Assembly: GCF_021729885.1 (NCBI RefSeq)
Contig: NZ_CP063401.1
Coordinates: 3,898,501-3,962,500 of the forward strand
Direction: 5' to 3'
From: Devosia sp. SL43
GTDB lineage: Bacteria > Pseudomonadota > Alphaproteobacteria > Rhizobiales > Devosiaceae
Length of the DNA: 64,000 nucleotides
Shown here: piece after piece, positions 51,480 to 59,820 of the stretch
Layout: each line of letters opens with the position of its first letter
Position numbering within the stretch: the stretch's first letter is position 1
Translations under genes and position numbers: made by a program
Notes under the pieces: generated by a model
The model's database searches: none
Seen by the model: only the letters and a program-made list of their open reading frames with translations
Told to the model about the DNA's origin: nothing

Positions 51480-51768
51480 TATTTGCGCTTCGGCCTGCTC
51501 GCCAAATCGGGCAGCCCCTCATAGTCGCCCCTGATCAAGGCTTCCTTCTTCCGCCGAGACCATTTCTTGACCTGTTGTTCGCGCGCGAATGCGTCGATGA
51601 GACGCTCGTAGTATTCGGTGTGGACCAATGTCACTGGCGTGCGCGTCGAGGTGTAACCTTCGACCACCCGCTCGTTGTGTTCCCATGTGCGCTGATCCGG
51701 CTCCTTCTGGGTCGAACCCACATAGTAGGAGCCGTCTGAAGACAGCGGATGTAGACGTAGGCGTGCAT
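51479..51768 (-). pseudogene. GIY-YIG endonuclease-like gene with a frameshift near its start
   Basis: The open frame 51479-51721 encodes the GIY-YIG C-terminal part, with YYVGSTQKEPDQRTWEHNE and LVHTEYYERLIDAFAREQQ. The expected start of the domain lies in another frame. From the ATG at 51768 one reads MHAYVYIRCLQ, and the continuation SDGSYYVGST appears only after a shift at about 51735-51750. So the N-terminal GIY-YIG signature is split by a one- or two-base indel. The gene lies exactly between two palindromic repeats. A sequencing error would give the same picture. Confidence 0.72.
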
Positions 51769-51797
51769 GGCCGGAGTATGGCGCAGGTCACACCATT

Positions 51798-51932
51798 GTG
51801 CCACGCCCTCGTGGTTCGAGGCTCGCGAAGAGCTCGCACCTCACCATGAGGGCTGTTGTTAGTGCTTTGTATCAGTAGCCCTCATGGTGAGGCGGGAGCC
51901 CTTGCGACCCTCGAACCACGAGGGCGTGGCAC
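51798..51932. repeat. Palindromic repeat family A, copy 3
   Basis: This is the best-preserved copy: outer arms GTGCCACGCCCTCGTGG and CCACGAGGGCGTGGCAC with TTCGAGG/CCTCGAA inside, inner arms CACCTCACCATGAGGGCT and AGCCCTCATGGTGAGG. The left spacer is identical to that at 1593. It has the same orientation as the copy at 51348, 318 bases away. Confidence 0.9.
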
Positions 51933-52011
51933 AACAGCCGTGGCTTGCCACTCCGCCCATCACCCATTATGAGAGCCGTCCCTTTGGCGCCCGGCGCCGG
52001 CTTCCCCATGG

Positions 52012-53277
52012 ATGATTGGTATGACCCTCGCTTGCGGCCTCGACTTCGGCACGTCCAATTCGACCATGGGGCGCGTCGGTGCGGATGGGATTCCGCAATT
52101 GCTGGCGCTCGAGGATGGCAAGCAGACCATTCCCAGCGTACTGTTCTTTGGCTTCGAGGATGATGCGATCCATTTTGGCCGCGAGGCGGTGGCCGAGTAT
52201 GTGACAGGTGCCGACGGGCGGCTGATGCGGTCGCTCAAGAGCGTGCTGGGCACGGCGCTGATCGGCGACAGCACGCGGGTGCGGGCGCGCAGCTATGGGT
52301 TTATCGAGATCCTGGGCATCTTCATTGCCGAGGTGAAGCGCAGGGCCGAGGCGGAGCTGGGTGAGGCGGTGGACACGGTGGTCTGCGGGCGGCCGGTGCA
52401 TTTCGTCGATGACGATCCGGTGGCCGATGCCGAGGCGCAGAAGCAGCTCGAAGGCGCGGTGCGGGCGCAGGGCTTTGCCCATGTCGACTTCCAGTTCGAG
52501 CCGATCGCGGCGGCGCTCGACTACGAGCGGCAAGTCAATTCGGAGCGGCTGGCGTTGATCGTCGACCTGGGCGGCGGTACGTCGGACTTTTCGGTGATCC
52601 GGGTTTCGCCCGAACGGGCAAAGGCGGTGGACCGGGGCGGCGATATCCTGTCGACGGCGGGCGTGCATGTCGGCGGCACCGATTTCGACCGGCTGCTCTC
52701 GATGACCAAGGTGATGCCGGAGCTGGGGCTGGGCACCATGACGCGCGACGGCAAGCGGCACCTGCCGGTGGCGCCATACTATGATCTGTCGACCTGGCAC
52801 CGGATCAACCGGCTCTACAACGCCCAGGCCTTGCGCGACCTGCGCGGCACCATGCGGGAAGCGCGGGCGCCCGAGCGGGTGGACATGATGATCGAGCTGA
52901 TCGAGGATCGGTTGGGGCACCGGCTGGTCGGCGCGGTCGAGGCGGCCAAGATCGAACTCTCCGATGCCGACGCGACGGCCTTCGCCTTTCCGGTGCGCGA
53001 CCGGCTGGTCGAAACCGAGATTGATATCGGTGACCTGACACGGGCGCTGGCGGCATCGGTGCAGCGCATCGAGGACACGATCGCCGAAACGCTGAAGCGG
53101 GCCGGGGTCGATATCGGCTCCATCGACAGCCTGATCCTGACCGGCGGCTCGACCCAGGTGCCTGCGATTGCCGGGCGGTTGAGGGCGCTGTTTCCGGAGG
53201 CGGAACTGGTGCGCACGGACGTGCTGGGAAGCGTGGGCCTTGGTCTGGCGATGGATGCTAAGCGGAAGTTTGGCTGA
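52012..53277 (+). CDS. Hsp70-family chaperone-like ATPase, YegD type
   Basis: This 421-residue protein (418 if the ATG at 52021 is used) has the actin-fold ATPase only: phosphate 1 loop CGLDFGTSNSTMG, phosphate 2 loop LIVDLGGGTSDFSV and the adenosine motif LILTGGSTQVPAI. The substrate-binding domain of DnaK is absent, as in YegD. It probably hydrolyses ATP in the cytoplasm. The role of YegD proteins is not settled. No grpE or dnaJ nearby. Confidence 0.9.
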   Translation: MIGMTLACGLDFGTSNSTMGRVGADGIPQLLALEDGKQTIPSVLFFGFEDDAIHFGREAVAEYVTGADGRLMRSLKSVLGTALIGDSTRVRARSYGFIEILGIFIAEVKRRAEAELGEAVDTVVCGRPVHFVDDDPVADAEAQKQLEGAVRAQGFAHVDFQFEPIAAALDYERQVNSERLALIVDLGGGTSDFSVIRVSPERAKAVDRGGDILSTAGVHVGGTDFDRLLSMTKVMPELGLGTMTRDGKRHLPVAPYYDLSTWHRINRLYNAQALRDLRGTMREARAPERVDMMIELIEDRLGHRLVGAVEAAKIELSDADATAFAFPVRDRLVETEIDIGDLTRALAASVQRIEDTIAETLKRAGVDIGSIDSLILTGGSTQVPAIAGRLRALFPEAELVRTDVLGSVGLGLAMDAKRKFG

Positions 53278-53410
53278 GGCTGGAGGCCAAACGAACCGGT
53301 GAACCCCAAGTGAACCGGCGGTTTCCGGAGGTTCAGGCCGGAAATGGCAAACCCTTGATCAACATCCATTGCGTCGCCAGGCGACGTGTACCCCTTGTTG
53401 AGGAGACATC

Positions 53411-53797
53411 ATGAGCTTGACCAAAACCATCATGGCAGTCGCAATGACCGCGTTCATTGCTGCCCCGGCATTCGCCCAGGACCTGACCCCAGTCGGCACC
53501 TGGCAGACCACCACCGGCGAGTCGCGCTACACCGTGAGCTATTGCGGCGACGGCACCGAACTCTGCGCCAAGCTGACCTGGTTGCGCGACGACGCCAAGA
53601 CACCGGAAAACCTGGCCTTGCTCAACAAGTATGTCGTGCGGCACGCCAAGCCGACCGCCGAGAACAAATGGCGTGGTACGGTGAGCTACGAGGGCCAGTC
53701 GGTCAACGGTTCGGTTACGCTGGTCAGCGATGACTTCATGTCGCTGTCTGGCTGTCAGTTGATCGCTTGCCGCAAGGTGGAGTTCGTGCGGCTTTAG
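53411..53797 (+). CDS. Exported DUF2147 family protein
   Basis: This 128-residue protein has a clear signal peptide (MSLTKTIMAVAMTAFIAAPAFAQD). The mature part is a small beta-rich DUF2147 domain: GTWQTTTGESRYTVSYCGDG, LCAKLTWLRDD and SLSGCQLIACRKVEF, with four cysteines. It is probably periplasmic. Function is unknown. The ribosome site GAGGAG lies before the ATG and a terminator follows. Confidence 0.88.
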   Translation: MSLTKTIMAVAMTAFIAAPAFAQDLTPVGTWQTTTGESRYTVSYCGDGTELCAKLTWLRDDAKTPENLALLNKYVVRHAKPTAENKWRGTVSYEGQSVNGSVTLVSDDFMSLSGCQLIACRKVEFVRL

Positions 53798-53822
53798 TTT
53801 GTGGCCGACTGCCAGACGTATG

Positions 53823-53852
53823 AACCCCGTTGCCCGGCGCAGCGGGGTTTTT
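53823..53852 (+). terminator. Intrinsic terminator after the DUF2147 gene
   Basis: AACCCCG and CGGGGTT pair around a 13-base loop, followed by TTTTTCG. It lies 26 bases after the DUF2147 stop codon and separates that gene from the gene transfer agent cluster. Confidence 0.8.
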
Positions 53853-53981
53853 CGTTGGCGACGGTCCGAGAGAAGCAGCGACTTATCCATCTTATCCCCG
53901 CGTCACGGTGATCGGCTATAGTTCAGGCATGGTCGGAAAAGTGGGTGAGGCGGAAGCCACACCCGGCAGCGGCGGAACTTC

Positions 53982-54404
53982 ATGGACAGGCAAGAACGAG
54001 GCGACACCCGTGACTGGGCGAGTATCCGGCACGCTTATGAAAATGGCGACGGGACGATCAAGCAAATCTGCGAACGCTTCGGCGTCACCAAGGGATCGCT
54101 GGAACATCGTCAGCGGGTGGATCGGTGGATCCCGCGACTGACGACCAATGCGAACAACCAGTCGGTGCTGCTGGCCCGCCTGTTTGCTGTGCTCGAAGCG
54201 CAGGTGACCAAGCTGTCCAACACCAAGGGCGAGACACTGGGCGACAAGGAGGCCAACCAATTGAGCGAGATGATCAAGAACTTCGACAAGCTGAGCACGA
54301 TCGAGGCAGCCGACACCAGCAAGGGTGGTCCGGCGCAGAAGAAAGACATGCGCGACCTGCGCGACAAGCTGGCCAAGCGAATTGCCCAGTTCAAGCGCCG
54401 TTGA
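53982..54404 (+). CDS. GTA gp1-like small terminase subunit
   Basis: This 140-residue DNA-binding protein has an N-terminal helix-turn-helix (SIRHAYENGDGTIKQICERF, then GVTKGSLEHR) followed by a helical region with a coiled-coil-like stretch (KKDMRDLRDKLAKRIAQF). Size, position directly before the large terminase and the HTH fit a small terminase of the RcGTA gp1 type. It would bring DNA to the packaging motor. This is the first gene of the gene transfer agent cluster. Confidence 0.75.
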   Translation: MDRQERGDTRDWASIRHAYENGDGTIKQICERFGVTKGSLEHRQRVDRWIPRLTTNANNQSVLLARLFAVLEAQVTKLSNTKGETLGDKEANQLSEMIKNFDKLSTIEAADTSKGGPAQKKDMRDLRDKLAKRIAQFKRR

Positions 54405-54438
54405 GGTCGACGCCGAGTCGCGGGCCGAAGTGGCGGCC

Positions 54439-55650
54439 ATGCTGGACGAGGCGGTCGAGACGAAATTCTACGATTGGCGCCACTGGTCATACTCACAGCA
54501 ACGAGAGCCCGCAGGCGACTGGACAACCTGGCTGTTTATGGGTGGTCGGGGCTGTGGCAAGACAAGGACGGGCGCCGAGTGGGTGCGCCAGCTGGCTAAC
54601 GATCGGGTATCGCCGATTGCGCTGGTTGGCGAGACGATGAATGAGGCACTGGCCATCATGGTGCGCGGGGAGAGCGGTATTTTCGCCGTTTGCCCCGAGG
54701 AGGAACGGCCAAAGCTGCGCGGGCACCAGCTGATCTGGAAGAACGGCGTCGAGGCGACGCTGATGTCGGCGTCCGATCCCGACCGGTTTCGCGGACCACA
54801 ATTTGCCGCCGCATGGTGTGATGAAGTGGCCAAATGGCCAGATGCGGAGGCGGCGTGGGACCAACTGCAGTTCGGGCTTCGGCTGGGGGACAGGCCAAGG
54901 CAGCTGGCCACGACGACACCCCGGCCGATTGCCTTGCTGCGACGCCTGCTGGCCGACCCGAAGACGGTCACCAGCCACATGAAGACCAATGACAACCACG
55001 CCCATCTGGCGCCGGACTTTATGGAGGCGGTGGTTGGGCGCTATCGCGGGTCGATCCTGGGGCGGCAGGAGCTGGATGGCGAGCTGATCGAGGATATGCC
55101 CGGGGCGCTGTGGCAGCGCGGGATGTTCCGGCGGTTCGAGGGTGGCGAGATCAGGCGCATTCTGGTGGCGGTCGATCCGCCGGTAACGGGGCATGAGCGC
55201 TCCGATGCCTGCGGGATTATCGTGGCCGGGCGCGTTGGCGACGGGGCGGTGGTGCTGGAGGATCGGACGGTGAGACAAGTTGCGCCGCTCGATTGGGCGC
55301 GGCGGGCGGTGGCGGCCTATGAGGCGCATGGCGCAGACGCCATCGTGGTCGAGGTGAACCAGGGCGGCGATCTGGTGCAGGCGCTGATTGCGCAGGTCGA
55401 TGGCAAAGTGCCGGTGCGGCCGGTGCGGGCGAACCGGGGCAAGTGGCTGCGGGCGGAACCGGTGGCGGCGCTCTATGGGCGCGGGCTGGTGCGCCATGTG
55501 GATGGGCTGACCGAGCTGGAGGACGAGATGTGTGCGTTTGGGATGGACGGGCGCAGTGATGGGCATTCGCCGGACCGGGTGGATGCGCTGGTGTGGGCGG
55601 TGACCGAATTGCTGTTGAATGAGAGTGAGCCGCGGGTGCGGAGGCTGTAA
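54439..55650 (+). CDS. GTA gp2-like large terminase (DNA packaging ATPase-nuclease)
   Basis: This is a protein of about 403 residues with Walker A GGRGCGKT (35-42), Walker B-like AAWCDEVAKW, and in the C-terminal RNase H-like nuclease ILVAVDPPVTGHERSD, DAIVVEVNQGGD and SPDRVDALVWAVTEL. It powers DNA filling of capsids. The ATG at 54439 is used. The GTG at 54430 is equally plausible. The frame extends upstream to 54325 but that part overlaps the small terminase gene. In GTAs this enzyme packages any host DNA. Confidence 0.9.
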   Translation: MLDEAVETKFYDWRHWSYSQQREPAGDWTTWLFMGGRGCGKTRTGAEWVRQLANDRVSPIALVGETMNEALAIMVRGESGIFAVCPEEERPKLRGHQLIWKNGVEATLMSASDPDRFRGPQFAAAWCDEVAKWPDAEAAWDQLQFGLRLGDRPRQLATTTPRPIALLRRLLADPKTVTSHMKTNDNHAHLAPDFMEAVVGRYRGSILGRQELDGELIEDMPGALWQRGMFRRFEGGEIRRILVAVDPPVTGHERSDACGIIVAGRVGDGAVVLEDRTVRQVAPLDWARRAVAAYEAHGADAIVVEVNQGGDLVQALIAQVDGKVPVRPVRANRGKWLRAEPVAALYGRGLVRHVDGLTELEDEMCAFGMDGRSDGHSPDRVDALVWAVTELLLNESEPRVRRL

Positions 55651-55665
55651 GGCGCTGGGCGCGCA

Positions 55666-55859
55666 GTCGATACCCTCCCCACCCGGGTCGCGCCTTGGCG
55701 CGCCCGAGTGCAAGCTCTTGTGGGGAGGGATCAAGGGTGGGGGATTCCACGCACCGGACCTGCGGCGAGATACCCCCTTCCTGCTCGATTCAACGGACTT
55801 AGCGAAGGGCTAAGTCCTATCTCGCTTCCCTCCCCACAAGGGGGAGGGTGGACGACTGA
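55666..55859. repeat. Palindromic element of CCCTCCCC/GGGGAGGG type, between gp2 and gp3
   Basis: The 239-base gap between terminase and portal holds inverted arms CAGTCGATACCCTCCCCAC at the left and GTGGACGACTG with CCCCACAAGGGGGAGGG at the right, plus an inner copy CTTGTGGGGAGGGATC. Related arms occur at 59076-59217. No gene is seen. Confidence 0.65.
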
Positions 55860-55889
55860 GAGGCCGGTTCAGGCCAGAGGATCAAGAAC

Positions 55890-57038
55890 ATGCCGAACTG
55901 GATCAGCCGCCTGATGGGTGGCGGAACGAACACGCCTGCGGAACAGAAATCCTCGGGGCATACGCTGCTGAGCCTGAGCCAGCTGGGGGCGGCGAACTGG
56001 AGCAATCGGGGGTTTGTCAGCCTCTGCAACCAGGGCTTTGCGCGCAACCCGGTGGTGTATCGCTGTGTGCGGTTGATCGCCGAGGCGGCCAATCGCGTGC
56101 CGCTGGTGGTGAGCGAGAACGGGCGCCGGGTGGATGAGCATCCGCTGGCGGCGTTGTTGGCGCGGCCCAATGGGCGGCAATCGGGCGGGGAAATGCTCGA
56201 GGCGGTCTATGCCTATCTGCAGACGGCGGGGAATGCCTATCTGCAGGCGGGGATGGTCGATGGCGAGGTGCGCGGGCTGTTTTGCCTCAGGCCAGACCGC
56301 ATGAAGGTGGTGGCCGGGGCCGATGGCTGGCCCATGGCCTATGACTATACGGCCGGGGGCCGGACGGTGCGGTTGCGGCAGGACGAGGCTGTGCCTTCAG
56401 TGCTGCATATGGCGCTGTTTCATCCGCTCGACGATCACTACGGCATGGCGCCGCTTGAAGCCGCGCAGACCAGCCTCGATATCCACAATGCCGCCGGGCA
56501 ATGGAACAAGGCGCTGCTCGACAATGCGGCGCGGCCATCGGGGGCGCTGGTCTATTCGGCCGGCGGCGGCAACCTGACCGAGGAGCAGTTTGAGCGGCTG
56601 AAGCTGGAGCTCGAGGCGAACTTTTCCGGGGCGGGCAATGCCGGGCGGCCGATGGTGCTCGAGGGCGGGCTCGACTGGAAGGCGATGGCGCTCAGCCCGC
56701 GCGACATGGATTTCATCGAGGCCAAGCATGCCGCGGCGCGCGATATCGCGCTGGCCTTCGGCGTGCCCCCGATGCTGCTCGGCATACCGGGCGACAATAC
56801 CTACGCCAACCTGGCCGAGGCCAACCGGGCCCTGTGGCGGCAGACGCTGATCCCGCTGGTGGTGCGGGTGGCGGATGACCTGAGCAATTGGCTGTCGCCG
56901 GCGTTTGGCGGGGCGACGGTGGCGCCGGACTTCGATGGGGTGGAGGCGCTGGCGGAGGACCGCGCGGCGCTGTGGTCGCGGGTGGGCGGCGCGGAGTTTC
57001 TGAGCGACGCGGAGAAGCGGGCGATGTTGGGGATTTAG
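55890..57038 (+). CDS. GTA gp3-like portal protein (HK97 family)
   Basis: This is a 382-residue portal protein through which DNA enters and leaves the head. Family stretches are RNPVVYRCVRLIAEAANRVP, HPLAALLARPN, HMALFHPLDDHYGMAPLEAA and GVPPMLLGIPGDNTYANLAE. The C-terminal ~60 residues are acidic and Gly-rich. It starts after the palindromic gap and is followed by gp3.5 after 11 bases. Confidence 0.93.
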   Translation: MPNWISRLMGGGTNTPAEQKSSGHTLLSLSQLGAANWSNRGFVSLCNQGFARNPVVYRCVRLIAEAANRVPLVVSENGRRVDEHPLAALLARPNGRQSGGEMLEAVYAYLQTAGNAYLQAGMVDGEVRGLFCLRPDRMKVVAGADGWPMAYDYTAGGRTVRLRQDEAVPSVLHMALFHPLDDHYGMAPLEAAQTSLDIHNAAGQWNKALLDNAARPSGALVYSAGGGNLTEEQFERLKLELEANFSGAGNAGRPMVLEGGLDWKAMALSPRDMDFIEAKHAAARDIALAFGVPPMLLGIPGDNTYANLAEANRALWRQTLIPLVVRVADDLSNWLSPAFGGATVAPDFDGVEALAEDRAALWSRVGGAEFLSDAEKRAMLGI

Positions 57039-57049
57039 GAGGTTTGACC

Positions 57050-57238
57050 ATGGACGACCTGACCAAGACCGTCATCGAGCGGGGGGATCTGGCGCATCTG
57101 GCGCTGTTCCTCTGGGCATCCGGCGCCAGCGCTCTGCTGGTGTGGTCCCTGCGGGAGATGGCGAAGGTGAATCAACACTTCAACGACTTCGTGCAGGAGA
57201 TTGCGTCTCTGAATCGGCTTTTCAGGAAGGATGACTAA
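57050..57238 (+). CDS. GTA gp3.5-like small membrane protein
   Basis: This 62-residue protein starts with a perfect TAGGAGG ribosome site eight bases upstream. One hydrophobic helix (LALFLWASGASALLVWSL) is followed by an amphipathic charged tail. RcGTA has an equally small gene 3.5 at this place, which supports the call; the function there is not clear to me. A longer frame from 56888 is read inside the portal gene and rejected. Confidence 0.75.
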   Translation: MDDLTKTVIERGDLAHLALFLWASGASALLVWSLREMAKVNQHFNDFVQEIASLNRLFRKDD

Positions 57239-57242
57239 ACCC

Positions 57243-57359
57243 ATGGCCAACAAGCAGAATCGGGAGAATGCGCAGCAGACGTTCCGGCAGTTTGCCTGGA
57301 ACCTGGCGGGGACGCTGGCCAAGGACAAGCCGGCCGTGCCCAAGCCGGGCAAGCGCTGA
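57243..57359 (+). CDS. Small basic protein between gp3.5 and the protease
   Basis: This is a 38-residue open frame, MANKQNRENAQQTFRQFAWN and so on, ending KPGKR. It starts four bases after the gp3.5 stop and its TGA overlaps the protease ATG by one base, the spacing of a real coupled gene. It is rich in Lys, Gln and Pro. I do not recognise a family. Confidence 0.55.
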   Translation: MANKQNRENAQQTFRQFAWNLAGTLAKDKPAVPKPGKR

Positions 57360-57835
57360 TGGTGGGCATTCCCATCGACGGCGAAGGGCGGTTTTCGGGT
57401 TATGCCAGCGTGTTCAACCGGGTCGATGGCGGTGGCGACATCGTCATGCCGGGGGCGTTTGCCAAGAGCCTCGGCAAGCGCAAGGATCGGATCCGGCTGT
57501 TGTTCCAGCATGACCCCAAGGAGCCGGTCGGCACCTGGGACGCCATCGGCGAGGACAGCTATGGGCTGTTCGTGGCCGGGCGGCTGGTGCCCGATGTGCC
57601 GCGGGCCGATGCGCTCAGGCGACTGATAGCGAATGGGGCGCTCGACGGGCTGTCGATCGGCTTCCGTACCGTCAAGGCGACCCGCGAGGGCGGGCATCGC
57701 AAGCTGTGGCAGGTCGACCTGTTCGAGGTGTCGATCGTGACCTTTCCCATGATGGAGGACGCGCGCATTGCGCCCTCCGGCTATTCGACCGGCGCCGCCA
57801 TTGCGGCCGCCACCCAAACCATCCGCAACCGATAG
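57359..57835 (+). CDS. GTA gp4-like prohead protease (HK97 family)
   Basis: This is a 158-residue serine protease that trims the capsid protein during head maturation. Motifs include FSGYASVFNRVDGGGDIVMP, LLFQHDPKEPVGTW with the catalytic His, and DGLSIGFR with the Ser. The catalytic Glu is likely in LFEVSIVTFPM. It overlaps the small upstream gene by one base and precedes the capsid gene by 10 bases. Confidence 0.92.
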   Translation: MVGIPIDGEGRFSGYASVFNRVDGGGDIVMPGAFAKSLGKRKDRIRLLFQHDPKEPVGTWDAIGEDSYGLFVAGRLVPDVPRADALRRLIANGALDGLSIGFRTVKATREGGHRKLWQVDLFEVSIVTFPMMEDARIAPSGYSTGAAIAAATQTIRNR

Positions 57836-57845
57836 GGACACCTAA

Positions 57846-59066
57846 ATGGATATGACCAGTGACGGCCTTGAAACCAAGGCCGGCGCGGGGAGCGATATTG
57901 GCTCGCTCTTCGCCGAATTCTCGATGGCGTTCGAGGAATTCAAGCGCACCAATGACCAGCGCCTGGGCGAGCTGGAAAAGCGCGGCTCGGCCGATGGGCT
58001 GCTCGAGGGCAAGCTCGATCGGCTGAACGCGGTGCTGGACGGGCAGAAGGCGGCGATGGACCGCGCGCTGGTGGAGCGGGCCCGCCCACAGCTCGATGGC
58101 AAGGCTCGCCAGGCGGGCGGCGAATACAAGGAAGCGTTCTCGTCCTATGTGAAGCGCGGCGAGGAGAAGGCGCTGTCGGTGGGCGTGGCTGCCGATGGTG
58201 GCTATGTGGTGCCGGCAGAGACCGAGACGGAAATCACAAGGCTGATGACGGCGGTGTCACCGATCCGCGCTATTGCGGGTGTCCGGCAGGTTTCGAGCTC
58301 GGTGTATAAGCGTCCGATCTCGGTATCCGGACCGGCGACGGGCTGGGTGGGGGAGACGGCGGCGCGTCCGACCACCAACTCGCAGACGCTGGCGGAGCTC
58401 AGCTATCCGACCACCGAGCTCTATGCCATGCCGGCGGCGACCTCCGCCTTTCTCGACGATGCGGCGGTGGATGTCGGCCAGTGGATTGCCGACGAGGTCA
58501 ATGCGGCGTTTGCCGCGCAGGAGACCACGGCCTTCGTCAATGGCGACGGCACCAACAAGCCCAACGGGTTTCTCGCGGCGACCACGGTGGCCGAGACCAG
58601 CTGGAGCTGGGGCAATCTGGGCTATATCCCGACCGGCGTGGCCGGTGCGCTGCCGGCGAGCAATGCCAGCGACGTGCTGATCGACCTGGTCTACGCGCTC
58701 AAGGCCGGTTACCGGCAGAATGCGTCCTGGGTGATGAACCGCAAGGTTCAGGGCGCCCTGCGCAAGCTCAAGGATGCCGACGGCAACTATCTGTGGCAGC
58801 CGGCGCTGTCGGCCGACGGCAAGGCCCGGTTCATGGGCTTTGACCTGGTCGAAGCGGAGGACATGCCCAATATCGCGGCGAACTCGCTGTCGATCGCGTT
58901 TGGTGACTTCAAGCGCGGGTATCTGATCGTCGATCGCCAGGGCGTGAGCGTGCTGCGCGACCCGTTCAGCAGCAAACCGTATGTGCTGTTCTATACGACG
59001 AAGCGCGTGGGCGGCGGGATTGCTGATTATGACGCGATCAAGCTGCTGAAGTTCGCGGTGAGCTGA
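57846..59066 (+). CDS. GTA gp5-like major capsid protein (HK97 family)
   Basis: This is a 406-residue capsid protein. The first ~110 residues are charged and coiled-coil-like (EEFKRTNDQRLGELEKRG), the delta/scaffold part normally removed by gp4. The HK97 core begins near ALSVGVAADGGYVVPAETE and includes VNGDGTNKPNGFL, WVMNRKVQGALRKLKDADG and YDAIKLLKFAVS at the end. A palindromic element follows it rather than an immediate next gene. Confidence 0.94.
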   Translation: MDMTSDGLETKAGAGSDIGSLFAEFSMAFEEFKRTNDQRLGELEKRGSADGLLEGKLDRLNAVLDGQKAAMDRALVERARPQLDGKARQAGGEYKEAFSSYVKRGEEKALSVGVAADGGYVVPAETETEITRLMTAVSPIRAIAGVRQVSSSVYKRPISVSGPATGWVGETAARPTTNSQTLAELSYPTTELYAMPAATSAFLDDAAVDVGQWIADEVNAAFAAQETTAFVNGDGTNKPNGFLAATTVAETSWSWGNLGYIPTGVAGALPASNASDVLIDLVYALKAGYRQNASWVMNRKVQGALRKLKDADGNYLWQPALSADGKARFMGFDLVEAEDMPNIAANSLSIAFGDFKRGYLIVDRQGVSVLRDPFSSKPYVLFYTTKRVGGGIADYDAIKLLKFAVS

Positions 59067-59075
59067 GCTAGCAGT

Positions 59076-59217
59076 CGACTCCCTCCCCCATGCGGGGAGG
59101 GTTAGGGTGGGGGGTGGGTTGGCCCGGATATTCGGGCTCTCGTCCCCCCACCCAGCTACGCTACGGCCCTGCGGGCCTAGCTTCGCTACCCTCCCCGCAA
59201 GGGGGAGGGATGCCGAC
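59076..59217. repeat. Palindromic element of CCCTCCCC/GGGGAGGG type, between gp5 and gp6
   Basis: Left arm TCGACTCCCTCCCCCATGCG with GGGAGGGT faces ACCCTCCCCGCAAGGGGGAG with GGATGCCGA on the right. Inner GGGTGGGGGG and CCCCCCACCC also pair. Similar arms occur at 55666-55859. It lies in the 187-base gap after the capsid gene. Confidence 0.75.
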
Positions 59218-59253
59218 TGATAAGTCGGTGCTCGAACATCAAAAGGCAAAAAC

Positions 59254-59820
59254 ATGACTTCATACCTTCTCGCGGGGCCCGCGGAGGAGCCGGTTTCGCT
59301 TGGCGAGGCCAAGGCGTTTCTGAAGGTCGACGATAGTGCCGAGGATGCTCTCATCACCACGCTGATCGGCGCGGCGCGGATGCATGTCGAGGGCGTGACG
59401 GGGCGGGCGCTGCTGGCGCAGAGCTGGCGGGTGGTGCTCGACGAATGGCCGGACAATCGTGTGGTCAGGTTGCCGGTGACGCCCTTCATGGCGGTGACTG
59501 AAATCAATGCCTATGACGCTGAGGGCGCCGCGCATGAGGTGCCGCTGGCGCAGTTCATGAGCGAGCCGGATCGGCTGCTGCTGCCGACCACTGTCGCCGG
59601 GATGCCTTTGCTGCGGGAGCGGCAGGGGATCGAGATCGATTATGTGGCCGGGTTCGGAACCGAGCCGGAGGACGTGCCATCAGACATCCGCCAGGCTTTG
59701 CTGGTGTTGGTTGGCTACTGGCACGAGCATCGCGATGCGGTGATCGTGGCCGGGTCCGGGGCGGTCGTGCCTTCCGGTTTCGAGCGGCTGGTGGCGCCGC
59801 ACAAAAGGGTGCGGCTGTGA
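59254..59820 (+). CDS. GTA gp6-like head-tail connector
   Basis: This is a 188-residue adaptor of the gp6/DUF3168-neighbour class. It starts TSYLLAGPAEEPVSLGEAKA and has the family signature FLKVDDSAEDALITTLIGAA and VEGVTGRALLAQSW. The C-terminal half includes SDIRQALLVLVGYWHEHRDA. It docks under the portal. It overlaps gp7 by four bases. Confidence 0.88.
   Translation: MTSYLLAGPAEEPVSLGEAKAFLKVDDSAEDALITTLIGAARMHVEGVTGRALLAQSWRVVLDEWPDNRVVRLPVTPFMAVTEINAYDAEGAAHEVPLAQFMSEPDRLLLPTTVAGMPLLRERQGIEIDYVAGFGTEPEDVPSDIRQALLVLVGYWHEHRDAVIVAGSGAVVPSGFERLVAPHKRVRL

Noticed and set aside
51348-51932. An insertion sequence with the two palindromes as terminal repeats
   Set aside because: The repeats are internally palindromic and directly repeated, no transposase is present and no target duplication is visible, so a classical IS is not supported.
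58257-59507. A 416-residue - strand frame across capsid and gp6
   Set aside because: It is antisense to the capsid gene and crosses a palindromic gap; no domain.
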